DNA of 62,297 bases from assembly GCA_945879145.1 (NCBI GenBank), contig CAMCUZ010000010.1:1-62297 (forward strand), written 5' to 3'. Under the pieces are notes generated by a model. The model was given only the letters and a program-made list of their open reading frames with translations. It was not told the DNA's origin and searched no databases. Both the position numbers and the translations under genes were made by a program. This stretch comes from an uncultured Mediterranea sp. Its GTDB lineage: Bacteria; Bacteroidota; Bacteroidia; Bacteroidales; Bacteroidaceae. Shown in pieces: positions 43,569-52,524 of the stretch (the stretch's first letter is position 1; every line of letters begins with the position of its first letter).

Positions 43569-43616
43569 ATGAATTCTGTTGCCCTGCATCATCACCATCA
43601 TCATCCTGACGAGTAA
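43569..43616 (+). CDS. his operon leader peptide
   Basis: A 15-codon ORF, MNSVALHHHHHHPDE, with six consecutive His codons (CAT CAT CAC CAT CAT CAT) ending in TAA at 43614-43616. It lies between a strong promoter and a terminator hairpin, upstream of hisG. This is the arrangement of translation-controlled attenuation: a ribosome slowed at His codons would leave the following segment free to form an antiterminator. It is too short for usual gene calling. Confidence 0.92.
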   Translation: MNSVALHHHHHHPDE

Positions 43617-43617
43617 T

Positions 43618-43702
43618 TTCGGTGGGCAGATGGGTGTGTATCTTGGCATCAAGTTTAAATGGATACAAAAGGCTTACCGAAGTGATTTCGGTAAGCCTTT
43701 TT
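43618..43702 (+). promoter_or_regulatory. his attenuator (antiterminator and terminator)
   Basis: Terminator: 43667-43681 (AAAAGGCTTACCGAA) pairs with 43687-43701 over the 5-nt loop GTGAT, a 15-bp stem ending in T5. Antiterminator: TTCGGTGGGC (43618-43627), starting 2 nt after the leader stop, can pair with GCTTACCGAA (43672-43681), 10 bp with two G-U. Between them GTATC (43638) and GATAC (43662) can close a small stem that brings the two together. A ribosome at the leader stop would cover the first segment and favour termination. Confidence 0.88.
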
Positions 43703-43770
43703 GGTTTACCTGAAAGCAGAAGGAGAAGCCAGTCATATAGGATAGAAATAATTTAAAGATAGAAAAAGAT

Positions 43771-44622
43771 ATGTTGAGAATTGCAGTACAAGCCAAAGGA
43801 CGGCTTTATGACGAGACGATGAACTTCCTTGAGGAGTCGGACATCAAATTGAGTGCAGCCAAGCGTACGCTGTTGGTACAGGCCAGCAACTTTCCTCTGG
43901 AGGTGCTCTTCCTTCGTGATGACGATATTCCACAAACCGTGGCTACGGGTGTGGCTGACATTGGCATTGTGGGTGAGAATGAATTTGTAGAACGGGCAGA
44001 GCATGCTCAAATCATCAAACGACTGGGCTTCAGTAAGTGCCGTCTGTCGCTGGCGATACCCAAGGATGAAATCTATCAGGGGCTGGAATGGTTTAATGGA
44101 AAGAAGATTGCGACCTCTTATCCGGTGATTCTGCGTAACTTCCTTCAGTCGAAGGGGGTAAAGGCTGAAATCCACGTGATAGCTGGTTCGGTGGAGGTTT
44201 CGCCGGGTATTGGCTTAGCTGATGCCATTTTTGATATTGTGAGCTCTGGATCTACACTGGTCAGCAATCGGCTGAAAGAGGTGGAAGTGGTGATGCGGAG
44301 CGAGGCTTTGCTCATTGGTTATCCCAACTTAAGTGAGGAGAAGCAGGCTATTCTTGATGAGCTTCTGTTCCGTATGGATGCTGTGCGTACGGCCGAGGAC
44401 AAGAAGTACGTGCTGATGAATGCGCCAAGCAGTCGGGTGGCCGACATCGTCTCGGTTCTCCCTGGCATGAAGAGTCCTACAGTGATGCCCTTGGCTCAAG
44501 AGGGTTGGTGCTCGGTACACACCGTGCTCGATCAGCAATGTTTCTGGGAGATTATTGGCAAGCTCAAGGCGCTTGGCGCTGAAGGTATTCTTGTGCTCCC
44601 CATTGAGAAAATGATTCCGTAA
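43771..44622 (+). CDS. hisG: ATP phosphoribosyltransferase, long form
   Basis: 283 residues. LRIAVQAKGRLYDETMNFLE at the N-terminus, the phosphate-binding region SGSTLVSNRLKEVE and a C-terminal regulatory domain of about 75 residues (PSRVADIVSVLPGMKSPTVM) that binds histidine in long-form HisG. It catalyses the first, committed step of histidine synthesis. First structural gene after the attenuator; hisD follows after 24 bp. Confidence 0.96.
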   Translation: MLRIAVQAKGRLYDETMNFLEESDIKLSAAKRTLLVQASNFPLEVLFLRDDDIPQTVATGVADIGIVGENEFVERAEHAQIIKRLGFSKCRLSLAIPKDEIYQGLEWFNGKKIATSYPVILRNFLQSKGVKAEIHVIAGSVEVSPGIGLADAIFDIVSSGSTLVSNRLKEVEVVMRSEALLIGYPNLSEEKQAILDELLFRMDAVRTAEDKKYVLMNAPSSRVADIVSVLPGMKSPTVMPLAQEGWCSVHTVLDQQCFWEIIGKLKALGAEGILVLPIEKMIP

Positions 44623-44646
44623 GTTTTTCCTAATCACGAACGAATA

Positions 44647-45939
44647 ATGCAAAAGATTTACTATCCCCAAAAGTCGGAGTGGGACGCATTGCTGCAGCGA
44701 CCAGCGCTGCGCACTGAGGAACTGTTCGGCTCAGTGCAAGCATTGATAGATGAGGTAAGACGCGGTGGTGATGCTGCTGTCTTGGCCCTTGAAGAGCGGT
44801 TTGACAAGGTGCAACTCTCTCAGTTAGAGGTCAGCGAGGCTGAACGTACCGAGGCTGAAGCAGCTGTCAGCCCCCAGCTGAAAGAGGCCATTGACCTGGC
44901 AGCTCACAATATTGAGACCTTTCATGCAGCGCAGCGCTTTGAAGGAAAGCAGGTGCAGACGCAGCCGGGAGTGACCTGCTGGCAGCAGGCAGTGCCCATT
45001 GAAAAGGTGGGGCTCTATATACCTGGCGGTACGGCTCCGCTCTTTTCTACGGTACTGATGCTGGCTTTGCCGGCTCGTATCGCTGGCTGTAGCGAGGTGG
45101 TGCTCTGTACCCCTCCTGGCCGAGATGGAAAGGTGCATCCAGCAGTACTCTATGCCGCTCGCGTGGCGGGCGTGAAACGTATCTTCAAAGTGGGTGGTGT
45201 GCAAGCCATTGCGGCCATGGCTTATGGTACAGAAACGATTCCCAAGGTCTATAAGATCTTCGGCCCGGGTAATCAGTATGTCACTGCTGCCAAACAGTTG
45301 GTCAGTTTGCGTGATGTGGCCATTGATATGCCTGCCGGTCCATCAGAAGTTGAGGTGCTGGCCGATGATTCGGCTAATCCAGTCTTTGTGGCTGCCGATT
45401 TACTGAGTCAAGCCGAGCATGGAGCCGACAGCCAGGCGGTGCTGATTACCACCAGTGCTTCTTTAGCCGATGCGGTAGAGAAAGAGGTGGAGCGACAACT
45501 CAGTGAATTGCCCCGACGTGAGATTGCCGAGCGTGCGTTGCAGTGGAGCAAACTGATCATCGTTCCTACTCTCGACGAGGCCATGGAGATGACCAATGCC
45601 TATGCGCCCGAGCATCTGATTATTGAGGCGACCAACTATCTGGAACTGGCTGCTCAAGTGCGCCACGCAGGAAGCGTATTCCTAGGTTCACTCACCCCTG
45701 AGAGTGCTGGAGACTATGCTTCGGGTACCAATCATACCCTGCCTACCAACGGTTATGCCAAGGCGTACAGTGGGGTCTGCCTGGACAGCTATGTGCGGAA
45801 GATGACCTTTCAGGAGATTCTTCCCGAAGGATTGCGCCGTATCGGCCCAGCTATCGAGGTAATGGCTGCAGGAGAGCACCTTGATGCCCACCGCTTGGCC
45901 GTTACCCGGCGTCTCGCCACGCTTAGAGAATCTGAATAA
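44647..45939 (+). CDS. hisD: Histidinol dehydrogenase
   Basis: 430 residues. PGGTAPLFSTVLMLALPARI, GVQAIAAMAYGTETIPKVYK, PAGPSEVEVLADDSA and the zinc-site region LLSQAEHGADSQAVL are diagnostic, with LPTNGYAKAYSGVCLDSYVR near the end. It oxidises histidinol to histidine. Third-to-last enzyme gene order hisG-D-C-B here. Confidence 0.97.
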   Translation: MQKIYYPQKSEWDALLQRPALRTEELFGSVQALIDEVRRGGDAAVLALEERFDKVQLSQLEVSEAERTEAEAAVSPQLKEAIDLAAHNIETFHAAQRFEGKQVQTQPGVTCWQQAVPIEKVGLYIPGGTAPLFSTVLMLALPARIAGCSEVVLCTPPGRDGKVHPAVLYAARVAGVKRIFKVGGVQAIAAMAYGTETIPKVYKIFGPGNQYVTAAKQLVSLRDVAIDMPAGPSEVEVLADDSANPVFVAADLLSQAEHGADSQAVLITTSASLADAVEKEVERQLSELPRREIAERALQWSKLIIVPTLDEAMEMTNAYAPEHLIIEATNYLELAAQVRHAGSVFLGSLTPESAGDYASGTNHTLPTNGYAKAYSGVCLDSYVRKMTFQEILPEGLRRIGPAIEVMAAGEHLDAHRLAVTRRLATLRESE

Positions 45940-45967
45940 ATGTATCTGAATAATTCCACCAAACGAT

Positions 45968-47002
45968 ATGAAACCATTGAATGAACTGACCCGTGCCAAT
46001 GTGTGGCGCATGGAGCCTTACTCATCAGCACGTGATGACTACCAGGGTACTACGGCATCTGTCTTTCTTGATGCGAATGAGAATCCTTACAATACACCCA
46101 TCAACCGCTATCCCGACCCACGGCAGAGTGAATTAAAGGCTGAGATTGCCAAAATCAAACAGGTTGATCCTGCGCAGATTTTTCTGGGCAATGGCAGTGA
46201 TGAGGCTATTGATTTGCTTTTCCGTGCCTTCTGTGAGCCTCGCTTGGATAATGTAGTAGCCATTAACCCCACTTACGGCATGTATCAGGTCTGTGCAGAG
46301 TTGAACGACGTGGCTTACCGCAAGGTGAATCTTACTTCAGATTTCCAGCTTCCTACTGACGAGCTGCTGGCTGCTACCGACGACCATACGAAGTTGCTTT
46401 TTATCTGTTCGCCCAATAATCCCACAGGCAATGACTTTCGTCTCAGCGATATGGAGCAACTGCTGCATCACTTCGAAGGCTTGGTGGTGATTGATGAGGC
46501 TTATATCGACTTCAGTGAACGCCCTTCGTTGCTGTTGCGCCTTCAGGAATTCCCCAACCTGGTCGTGCTGCAAACTTTTTCCAAAGCGTGGGGATGTGCT
46601 GCCATCCGTCTGGGTATGGCCTTTGCCTCGCCTGAGATTGTGGGAGTGATGAGTAAAATCAAGTACCCCTACAACGTCAACTTGCTTACGCAGCGTGAAG
46701 CGCTCGGCATGGTTCATCGTCATTACGAAGTAGAGCGCTGGGTGAAGAGCCTCAAAGAAGAGCGCACGCAGCTGATTGCCCAACTGAATAAGTTGCCTGT
46801 CGTGGTACACGTATTCCCTACAGATGCCAACTTCGTGCTGGTGCGTGTAACTCAGGCTGTAGCGATCTACAACTACCTGGTTAGCTGCGGTATCATTGTG
46901 CGCAACCGTCACAGTGTCACGCTCTGCGGCAACTGCCTCCGTATCACCGTAGGCACCCGTGTAGAGAACGACCGTCTTATCGAAGCGCTTCAAAAGTTCT
47001 GA
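45968..47002 (+). CDS. hisC: Histidinol-phosphate aminotransferase
   Basis: 344 residues. [50 protein letters not shown], and the PLP lysine in [18 protein letters not shown]. It converts imidazole-acetol phosphate to histidinol phosphate. It starts 28 bp after hisD. Two heptad repeats separate it from hisB. Confidence 0.96.
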   Translation: MKPLNELTRANVWRMEPYSSARDDYQGTTASVFLDANENPYNTPINRYPDPRQSELKAEIAKIKQVDPAQIFLGNGSDEAIDLLFRAFCEPRLDNVVAINPTYGMYQVCAELNDVAYRKVNLTSDFQLPTDELLAATDDHTKLLFICSPNNPTGNDFRLSDMEQLLHHFEGLVVIDEAYIDFSERPSLLLRLQEFPNLVVLQTFSKAWGCAAIRLGMAFASPEIVGVMSKIKYPYNVNLLTQREALGMVHRHYEVERWVKSLKEERTQLIAQLNKLPVVVHVFPTDANFVLVRVTQAVAIYNYLVSCGIIVRNRHSVTLCGNCLRITVGTRVENDRLIEALQKF

Positions 47003-47037
47003 ATGGTATATCCTTCATTCGATTGAGTAAGAAACAC

Positions 47038-47051
47038 TAATCACTAATCAC
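47038..47051 (+). repeat. Two heptads before hisB
   Basis: CTAATCA CTAATCA directly in front of CAA and the hisB ATG, inside the his operon. Confidence 0.75.
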
Positions 47052-47053
47052 AA

Positions 47054-48202
47054 ATGTCTAAACGAATCCTTTTCATTGATCGCGATGGTACGATTGTGGT
47101 TGAGCCACCCGTGGATTACCAGCTCGATGCTTTCGAGAAACTCCAGTTCTGTCCCAAGGTTATTCGTAACCTGCATTTTCTTCGTACTCGTCTTGACTTT
47201 CATTGGGTGATGGTCACTAATCAGGATGGTCTCGGCACGAGTTCTTTTCCCGAAGAGACGTTTTGGCCTGTTCATAATCTGGTGATGAATACCCTGCAGG
47301 GCGAAGGTGTTACTTTCGATGAGGTCTGCATAGACCGCTCCTTTCCAGCCGATCAGGCTCCTACTCGTAAGCCCCGTACAGGCATGCTGACGCACTACCT
47401 GAACAACCCAGATTATGATTTACAGGGTAGCTATGTCATCGGTGATCGGCCTACCGATGTGGAGTTGGCCCTTAACCTGGGTTGCCGCGCCATTTTCCTG
47501 CAGCCGGATACCTCGTTGCTCCATCAGGATACCCGTGGTGAAGCTTTTGCCAGACAATTGGAAGAGACTTGTGCTTTGGTCACCACCGACTGGGATCGTA
47601 TCAGTGAGTTCCTATTTGCCGGCGAACGGTGTGCTCAGGTGCGCCGCACAACCCGCGAGACGGATATCCTGGTATCGATGAATCTGGATGGCCGTGGCAT
47701 GGCTGACATCCATACCGGTCTTGGTTTCTTTGACCACATGCTGGAGCAGATAGCCAAACATGGTGGCATCGACCTCACCATACAGGTTAAAGGCGATCTC
47801 TATGTGGACGAACATCACACGATTGAAGATACGGCCTTGGCTCTTGGTGAGTGCATCTATCAAGCATTGGGCAGCAAGCGCGGTATCGAGCGCTATGGTT
47901 ACTCCTTGCCTATGGACGACTGCCTCTGTGCTGTCTGCCTGGACTTTGGTGGACGTCCCTGGTTGGTGTGGAAGGCCGAGTTCCACCGCGAAAAGATTGG
48001 CGAGATGCCTACCGAGATGTTCCTTCATTTCTTTAAATCGCTGAGCGATGCCGCCCGGATGAACCTCCACATCCAGGCTGACGGCGACAACGAGCACCAT
48101 AAGATTGAAGGTATCTTTAAAGCGCTGGCACGTGCCTTGAAGATGGCCGTGAAGCGTGACATCTACCGTTACGAACTTCCTTCTTCAAAGGGTGTGCTTT
48201 GA
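47054..48202 (+). CDS. hisB: Bifunctional histidinol-phosphatase - imidazoleglycerol-phosphate dehydratase
   Basis: 382 residues. N-terminal HAD phosphatase ([20 protein letters not shown], with the two catalytic Asp) to about residue 170. IGPD follows ([51 protein letters not shown] with metal-binding His). It performs two steps of histidine synthesis in one polypeptide. hisH, hisA, hisF and hisI are not in this window, so the operon here stops at four genes. Confidence 0.97.
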   Translation: MSKRILFIDRDGTIVVEPPVDYQLDAFEKLQFCPKVIRNLHFLRTRLDFHWVMVTNQDGLGTSSFPEETFWPVHNLVMNTLQGEGVTFDEVCIDRSFPADQAPTRKPRTGMLTHYLNNPDYDLQGSYVIGDRPTDVELALNLGCRAIFLQPDTSLLHQDTRGEAFARQLEETCALVTTDWDRISEFLFAGERCAQVRRTTRETDILVSMNLDGRGMADIHTGLGFFDHMLEQIAKHGGIDLTIQVKGDLYVDEHHTIEDTALALGECIYQALGSKRGIERYGYSLPMDDCLCAVCLDFGGRPWLVWKAEFHREKIGEMPTEMFLHFFKSLSDAARMNLHIQADGDNEHHKIEGIFKALARALKMAVKRDIYRYELPSSKGVL

Positions 48203-48242
48203 TTGGTGTGCGTGGAGGTGCATACAAATTTCCGCTGAAATG

Positions 48243-48274
48243 TTTGCGTATGATGCATGATTTGCGTAAGTTTG
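48243..48274 (+). promoter_or_regulatory. Promoter for tatAC
   Basis: TTTG (48243-48246), 20 bp, TAAGTTTG (48267-48274), 47 bp before the tatA start codon. Confidence 0.7.
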
Positions 48275-48320
48275 CACCGTATAACCAATGTATATAGTAG
48301 AAATTCAATACCTGTGAATT

Positions 48321-48521
48321 ATGAACCATCTGTTATTATTAAGTATGCCGAGTGGATCAGAGCTGATTATCATCTTTGTCATTATCTTGCTGCTCTTCGG
48401 CGGTAAGAAGATTCCTGAACTGATGCGTGGCCTGGGTAAGGGAGTGCGTAGTTTTAAGGAAGGAGTCAATGAGGCTAAGGACGAAATCAACAAAGCCACA
48501 GAAGAAGAGGAGAAGAAGTAA
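48321..48521 (+). CDS. tatA: Sec-independent translocase subunit TatA/E
   Basis: 66 residues. A short N-terminal part, one transmembrane helix ([20 protein letters not shown]) and the hinge and amphipathic helix [20 protein letters not shown], then an acidic tail. It forms the Tat pore. tatC follows after 20 bp, and no tatB is seen, so a minimal TatAC system is likely. Confidence 0.95.
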   Translation: MNHLLLLSMPSGSELIIIFVIILLLFGGKKIPELMRGLGKGVRSFKEGVNEAKDEINKATEEEEKK

Positions 48522-48541
48522 TCTGCAGGAGGTAATAGACC

Positions 48542-49321
48542 ATGATGGAGAAGCAACTAAGCTTTTGGGACCACCTTGATGTGTTGCGGTTCATGCTGCT
48601 ACGCGTCTTGGTGGTGTGGCTTGTGCTCGCGGTGGGTTACTTCATCGCTATGCCCTTCATCTTTGACGACTTGATTCTTGGAGCTTGTAACAACGACTTT
48701 CCTTTCTATCGTTTCCTGCGTTGGATTGGGACGGAACTACAACTTTCCGATTCCTTCTTCACTCAGGACTTCTCCGTCAAGCTCATTAACATTAACTTGG
48801 CTGCTCCTTTTTTCATCCATCTTTCCACCTCTTTTTGGCTCTCAGTAGTGACTGCTACGCCCTATCTATTCTTCGAGGTGTGGCGTTTCGTTGAGCCTGC
48901 GCTCTATCCCCGAGAACGCCGTGGCGTACGGAAGACGCTCCTGCTGGGAACCTTGATGTTCTACGTGGGAGTGCTTGTGGGTTATTACATGGTCTATCCG
49001 CTCACCCTCCGTTTTCTTTCCACCTATCAGTTGAGCACTGCAATCAACAACGTCATCTCGCTCAATTCTTACATTGACAATTTCATGATGCTCGTGCTCT
49101 GTATGGGCTTGGCTTTTGAGCTGCCGCTTGTGACGTGGCTACTCTCCTTGCTTGGTCTCATCCGCAGACAGACACTTCGCACGTACAGGCGACATGCTGT
49201 CGTACTTATTGTAGTGGCTGCTGCAATCATTACCCCTACGGGCGACCCGTTTACTCTGGCGGTCGTCTCCATTCCACTCTATCTGCTCTATGAGTTGAGC
49301 GTGCTGATGGTTAGAAAATAA
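48542..49321 (+). CDS. tatC: Sec-independent translocase subunit TatC
   Basis: 259 residues with six membrane helices. SFWDHLDVLRFMLLRVL is the N-terminal signature, and FEVWRFVEPALYPRERRGVR the conserved first cytosolic loop. LMFYVGVLVGYYMVYPLTLR follows. It receives twin-arginine signal peptides. A bidirectional terminator separates it from convergent tyrA. Confidence 0.95.
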   Translation: MMEKQLSFWDHLDVLRFMLLRVLVVWLVLAVGYFIAMPFIFDDLILGACNNDFPFYRFLRWIGTELQLSDSFFTQDFSVKLININLAAPFFIHLSTSFWLSVVTATPYLFFEVWRFVEPALYPRERRGVRKTLLLGTLMFYVGVLVGYYMVYPLTLRFLSTYQLSTAINNVISLNSYIDNFMMLVLCMGLAFELPLVTWLLSLLGLIRRQTLRTYRRHAVVLIVVAAAIITPTGDPFTLAVVSIPLYLLYELSVLMVRK

Positions 49322-49346
49322 AAAAAGAATGATTCCCCAAGATACA

Positions 49347-49381
49347 AAATCCCCCGAAGTGCTGGGCGCCTCGGGGGATTT
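49347..49381. terminator. Bidirectional terminator between tatC and tyrA
   Basis: AAATCCCCCGA (49347-49357) pairs exactly with TCGGGGGATTT (49371-49381), an 11-bp stem with 13-nt loop, placed between two convergent stop codons. Confidence 0.8.
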
Positions 49382-49394
49382 CTGTTGGTGTATG

Positions 49395-50177
49395 TCAGTT
49401 GGCATTTTGAATCTTCTCACGAATCTTTGTGAGATAGCGCTTCATGCCTTCTGCATCCTTGTTGGTGATGATTTCGAGCAACTCTTTGAGCTCCACCCGG
49501 ATCTTCTCCACTTGGGAAGGAGTGCGTGGATTGAAGAGGATTTCCTGTAGGAGGTAGTCATCTTCGTTCAGCAGGCCACGGGCTATGGCCAGATGCTTTT
49601 TGAAGGTGGTACCTGGTGCATCCTGGTGCTTCATAACGGCTGAGAAGACAAAGGTCGATACGAAGGGGATGGAGAGGGAGTAAGCCACCGTTTCGTCATG
49701 CTCATCGAATGTGTATTCGAAGATGTTCAGCCGCAGGGTTTGGTAGAGGTCTTTGAAGAAAATCTTGCCCAAGTGATCGCCTTCGCTGATGATGATGGCA
49801 TTCTCGGTAGAAAGCTTATCAAGATGAGCAAAGGTGGGACCAAACATGGGGTGGGTAGAAACGTACCTGAATCCACTCTCTTCATAGAACTCCTTCAAGC
49901 CCGTTTTAACGGAGGCAATGTCGCTCAGAATGCACTCCTTAGGCAGCACAGGGAGTACCTTGCGGAAGGCATCTAGTGTATATTTCACCGTGGCAGCATT
50001 GATCACCAATTCGGGCTGGAAGGCCTCAATCTCCTCCAAGGTCGTGAAGCGGTAGGTGTTATAGACAAAACGTAACTGTTTCGGGTTGATGTCAAAAACT
50101 GCCGTTTCGTGCTGGAAACTGAGTACATCGGTAAAGAAGGAACCCATTTTCCCGGCTCCCAAAATCAAAATCTTCAT
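49395..50177 (-). CDS. tyrA: Prephenate dehydrogenase
   Basis: 260 residues. Rossmann start KILILGAGKMGSFFTDVLSF, then SDIASVKTGLKEFYEESG, YVSTHPMFGPTFAHLDKLST and HDETVAYSLSIPF. It makes 4-hydroxyphenylpyruvate for tyrosine. There is no chorismate mutase domain here; that activity is fused to the DAHP synthase 15 bp upstream. Last gene of the Phe/Tyr-leader operon. Confidence 0.93.
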   Translation of the reverse strand: MKILILGAGKMGSFFTDVLSFQHETAVFDINPKQLRFVYNTYRFTTLEEIEAFQPELVINAATVKYTLDAFRKVLPVLPKECILSDIASVKTGLKEFYEESGFRYVSTHPMFGPTFAHLDKLSTENAIIISEGDHLGKIFFKDLYQTLRLNIFEYTFDEHDETVAYSLSIPFVSTFVFSAVMKHQDAPGTTFKKHLAIARGLLNEDDYLLQEILFNPRTPSQVEKIRVELKELLEIITNKDAEGMKRYLTKIREKIQNAN

Positions 50178-50192
50178 TGCGTGGGGTGAGGG

Positions 50193-51263
50193 TTAGTTCT
50201 TGTTGATGATTTCCATCTGCTGACGTACGCTCTCTTCGTGGATGGCTTCAAATACTTTCTTGATGAATTCAGGATCCATACCGCAGAGGGCACCTTGTGA
50301 GCCACGCTTGTCTAGGATTTCGTTGTAGCGGCCGGTCTGCAGGATGGTCATATCATGCTCTTTCTTATAAGTGCCGATTTCGCGGGCTATGCGCATGCGT
50401 TTGGCCAGTTCTTCAATCAGATTGTTGTCGCATTCGTCTATCTGTTTACGCAGTTCAGAGAGGTTTTCCGTAGTTTGTGTCTCCTTGCGGATGACGAGCA
50501 GGTTGAGGATGTAGTCGAGTACGTCGGGGGTAACCTGCTGCTTGGCATCACTCCATGCACAATCGGGGTTGCAGTGGCTCTCTACAATCAGTCCATCAAA
50601 GCCCAGATCCATGGCCTGCTGGCTCAAGGGTGCCACCAGTTCCCGCTTACCGCCGATGTGGCTGGGATCGCAGAGAATGGGGAGTGAAGGAATGCGGCGG
50701 CGAAGCTCAATGGGAATGTGCCATTGGGGTAGGTTGCGGTAGAGCTTCTTGTCGTAGCTGCTGAAGCCGCGGTGGATGGCTCCGATACGCTTCAGTCCTG
50801 CACCGTTGATGCGTTCCAGCGCTCCAATCCAGAGCTCGAGGTCAGGGTTGACGGGGTTCTTAACCAGAACGGGGACGTCGGCTCCCTTCAGTGCGTCGGC
50901 AATCTCCTGTACGGCAAAGGGGTTGGCTGTGGTGCGTGCGCCAATCCAGAGGATGTCGATGCCAGCCTTCAGGGCTTCATAGACATGTTTAGCTGTGGCT
51001 ACCTCGGTGGCTACCAGCATGCCAGTCTCCTTCTTGACTGCTTTCAACCAGGGCAGGCCCTCTACGCCAATGCCTTCAAAACCTCCCGGCTTGGTGCGTG
51101 GTTTCCATATACCGGCGCGGAAGATTTTGATACCGCGTTCTGCCAGCATTTTGGCTGTTTCCATTACTTGTTCTTCTGTTTCAGCGCTGCAAGGACCAGC
51201 GATAATCAGTGGCCGGCGATCTTCTACGCCTGGCAACTGCAATTTTTCAAGTTCGAGTTCCAT
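50193..51263 (-). CDS. Bifunctional DAHP synthase - chorismate mutase
   Basis: 356 residues. Residues 1-265 are type I-beta 3-deoxy-7-phosphoheptulonate synthase (IIAGPCSAETEEQVMETAKM, IWKPRTKPGGFEGIGVEGLP, CDPSHIGGKRELVAPLSQQA). From about 270 an AroQ-class chorismate mutase follows (LRKQIDECDNNLIEELAKRM, IAREIGTYKKEHDM). It thus feeds the shikimate pathway and channels chorismate to prephenate. The mutase domain may give prephenate- or chorismate-dependent feedback control (known in such fusions). Third gene of the aromatic operon. Confidence 0.95.
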   Translation of the reverse strand: MELELEKLQLPGVEDRRPLIIAGPCSAETEEQVMETAKMLAERGIKIFRAGIWKPRTKPGGFEGIGVEGLPWLKAVKKETGMLVATEVATAKHVYEALKAGIDILWIGARTTANPFAVQEIADALKGADVPVLVKNPVNPDLELWIGALERINGAGLKRIGAIHRGFSSYDKKLYRNLPQWHIPIELRRRIPSLPILCDPSHIGGKRELVAPLSQQAMDLGFDGLIVESHCNPDCAWSDAKQQVTPDVLDYILNLLVIRKETQTTENLSELRKQIDECDNNLIEELAKRMRIAREIGTYKKEHDMTILQTGRYNEILDKRGSQGALCGMDPEFIKKVFEAIHEESVRQQMEIINKN

Positions 51264-51315
51264 ATTGATTTTTTGAGTATTTAAGTTCTAATGATTATCT
51301 CTTAGCTGACGGGAG

Positions 51316-52524
51316 TTAACCAAATACAGTTTTAATCCGCCCAAGGGCTTCTTGCAACTTATCCTCCTTACAGCAGAGGGAGATGCGGATGAAGCGCTTA
51401 CCATTGCTGCCGAAGATAAAGCCGGGGGTGAGGAAGACGTGTGCTTCGTGGAGCACCTTCTCAGTCAGCTCCTCTACGTCAGCATAGTGGTCGGGTATGC
51501 GTCCCCACAGGAACATTCCTACCTGATTCTCGTCGTAGCTGCAGCCCAGCGTCTTCATGATTTCGCCGGCCAGTTGGCGGCGGTTACGGTAGTTGCGGTT
51601 GTTGCCTTGGTACCAATCGGCTTCACTCTGCAGGGCAGTGGCTGCGGCCAACTGCATGGCGCGGAACATACCGCTGTCGATGTTGCTCTTCACTTTAAGC
51701 ACCCATTGTACGAACTGCGCATTGGAGGCCAGCATACCGATACGCCAACCCGGCATGTTGTGACTTTTACTCATCGAGTTAAACTCGATGCAGCACTCCT
51801 TGGCCCCAGGTACACTGAGGATGCTCAATGGATGGTCGTTGAGGATGAAGCTGTAGGGATTGTCGTTGACGATGATGATCTTTTTGCGGTGGGCAAACTC
51901 CACGAGACGTTCGTAAAGCTCGGGAGTGGCATTGGCGCCAGTGGGCATATTGGGATAGTTAGTCCACATCAGCTTCACGCGGCTCAAGTCCATCTGCTCC
52001 AGCTGGTCAAAGTCTGGCATCCAGCCTTGTTCCTCTTTCAGGTCATAGTTGACGACCTCAGCACCCAGAATCTTGCTGAGTGAGGTGTAGGTGGGGTAGC
52101 CTGGGTTGGGTACCAGCACCTGCTCGCCAGGATTGACAAAGGCCAGGGTGACGTGCAGTATGCCCTCTTTAGATCCGATAAGTGGCTGAATCTCCGTAGC
52201 AGGGTCCAGCTCCACACCGTACCATTTATGGTACCATGCAGCAAAGCTCTTCCGCAGTTCGGGGATGCCAATGTAAGGCATGTAACCATGGCCGTCTGGG
52301 TTCTGCGCTTCCCGGCAGAGGGTGTCGATAGCCTCCTGCGAAGGGGGCATGTCGGGACTGCCAATGCCCAAACTGATGACATTCATACCTTGTGCATTCA
52401 TTTGTGCCACCTCTTTGAGCTTGCGCGAGAAATAGTACTCGCTCACGCTGCTGAGTCGGTTGGCGGGCTGATAAGGTGACAGCGCTTCTTGAGCTGTCTT
52501 ATTGGAATTGCTCATATTCTCCAA
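51316..52524 (-). CDS. PLP-dependent aminotransferase of the aromatic operon
   Basis: 402 residues, fold-type I, class I/II. VISLGIGSPDMPPSQEAIDT, NYPNMPTGANATPELYERLV, NDNPYSFILN and the PLP lysine in EFNSMSKSHNMPGWRIGMLA are visible. By position between pheA and the DAHP synthase-mutase it should transaminate phenylpyruvate and hydroxyphenylpyruvate, or prephenate. Sequence alone also allows aspartate or diaminopimelate-type substrates. It overlaps pheA by 26 bp. Confidence 0.85.
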   Translation of the reverse strand: MENMSNSNKTAQEALSPYQPANRLSSVSEYYFSRKLKEVAQMNAQGMNVISLGIGSPDMPPSQEAIDTLCREAQNPDGHGYMPYIGIPELRKSFAAWYHKWYGVELDPATEIQPLIGSKEGILHVTLAFVNPGEQVLVPNPGYPTYTSLSKILGAEVVNYDLKEEQGWMPDFDQLEQMDLSRVKLMWTNYPNMPTGANATPELYERLVEFAHRKKIIIVNDNPYSFILNDHPLSILSVPGAKECCIEFNSMSKSHNMPGWRIGMLASNAQFVQWVLKVKSNIDSGMFRAMQLAAATALQSEADWYQGNNRNYRNRRQLAGEIMKTLGCSYDENQVGMFLWGRIPDHYADVEELTEKVLHEAHVFLTPGFIFGSNGKRFIRISLCCKEDKLQEALGRIKTVFG

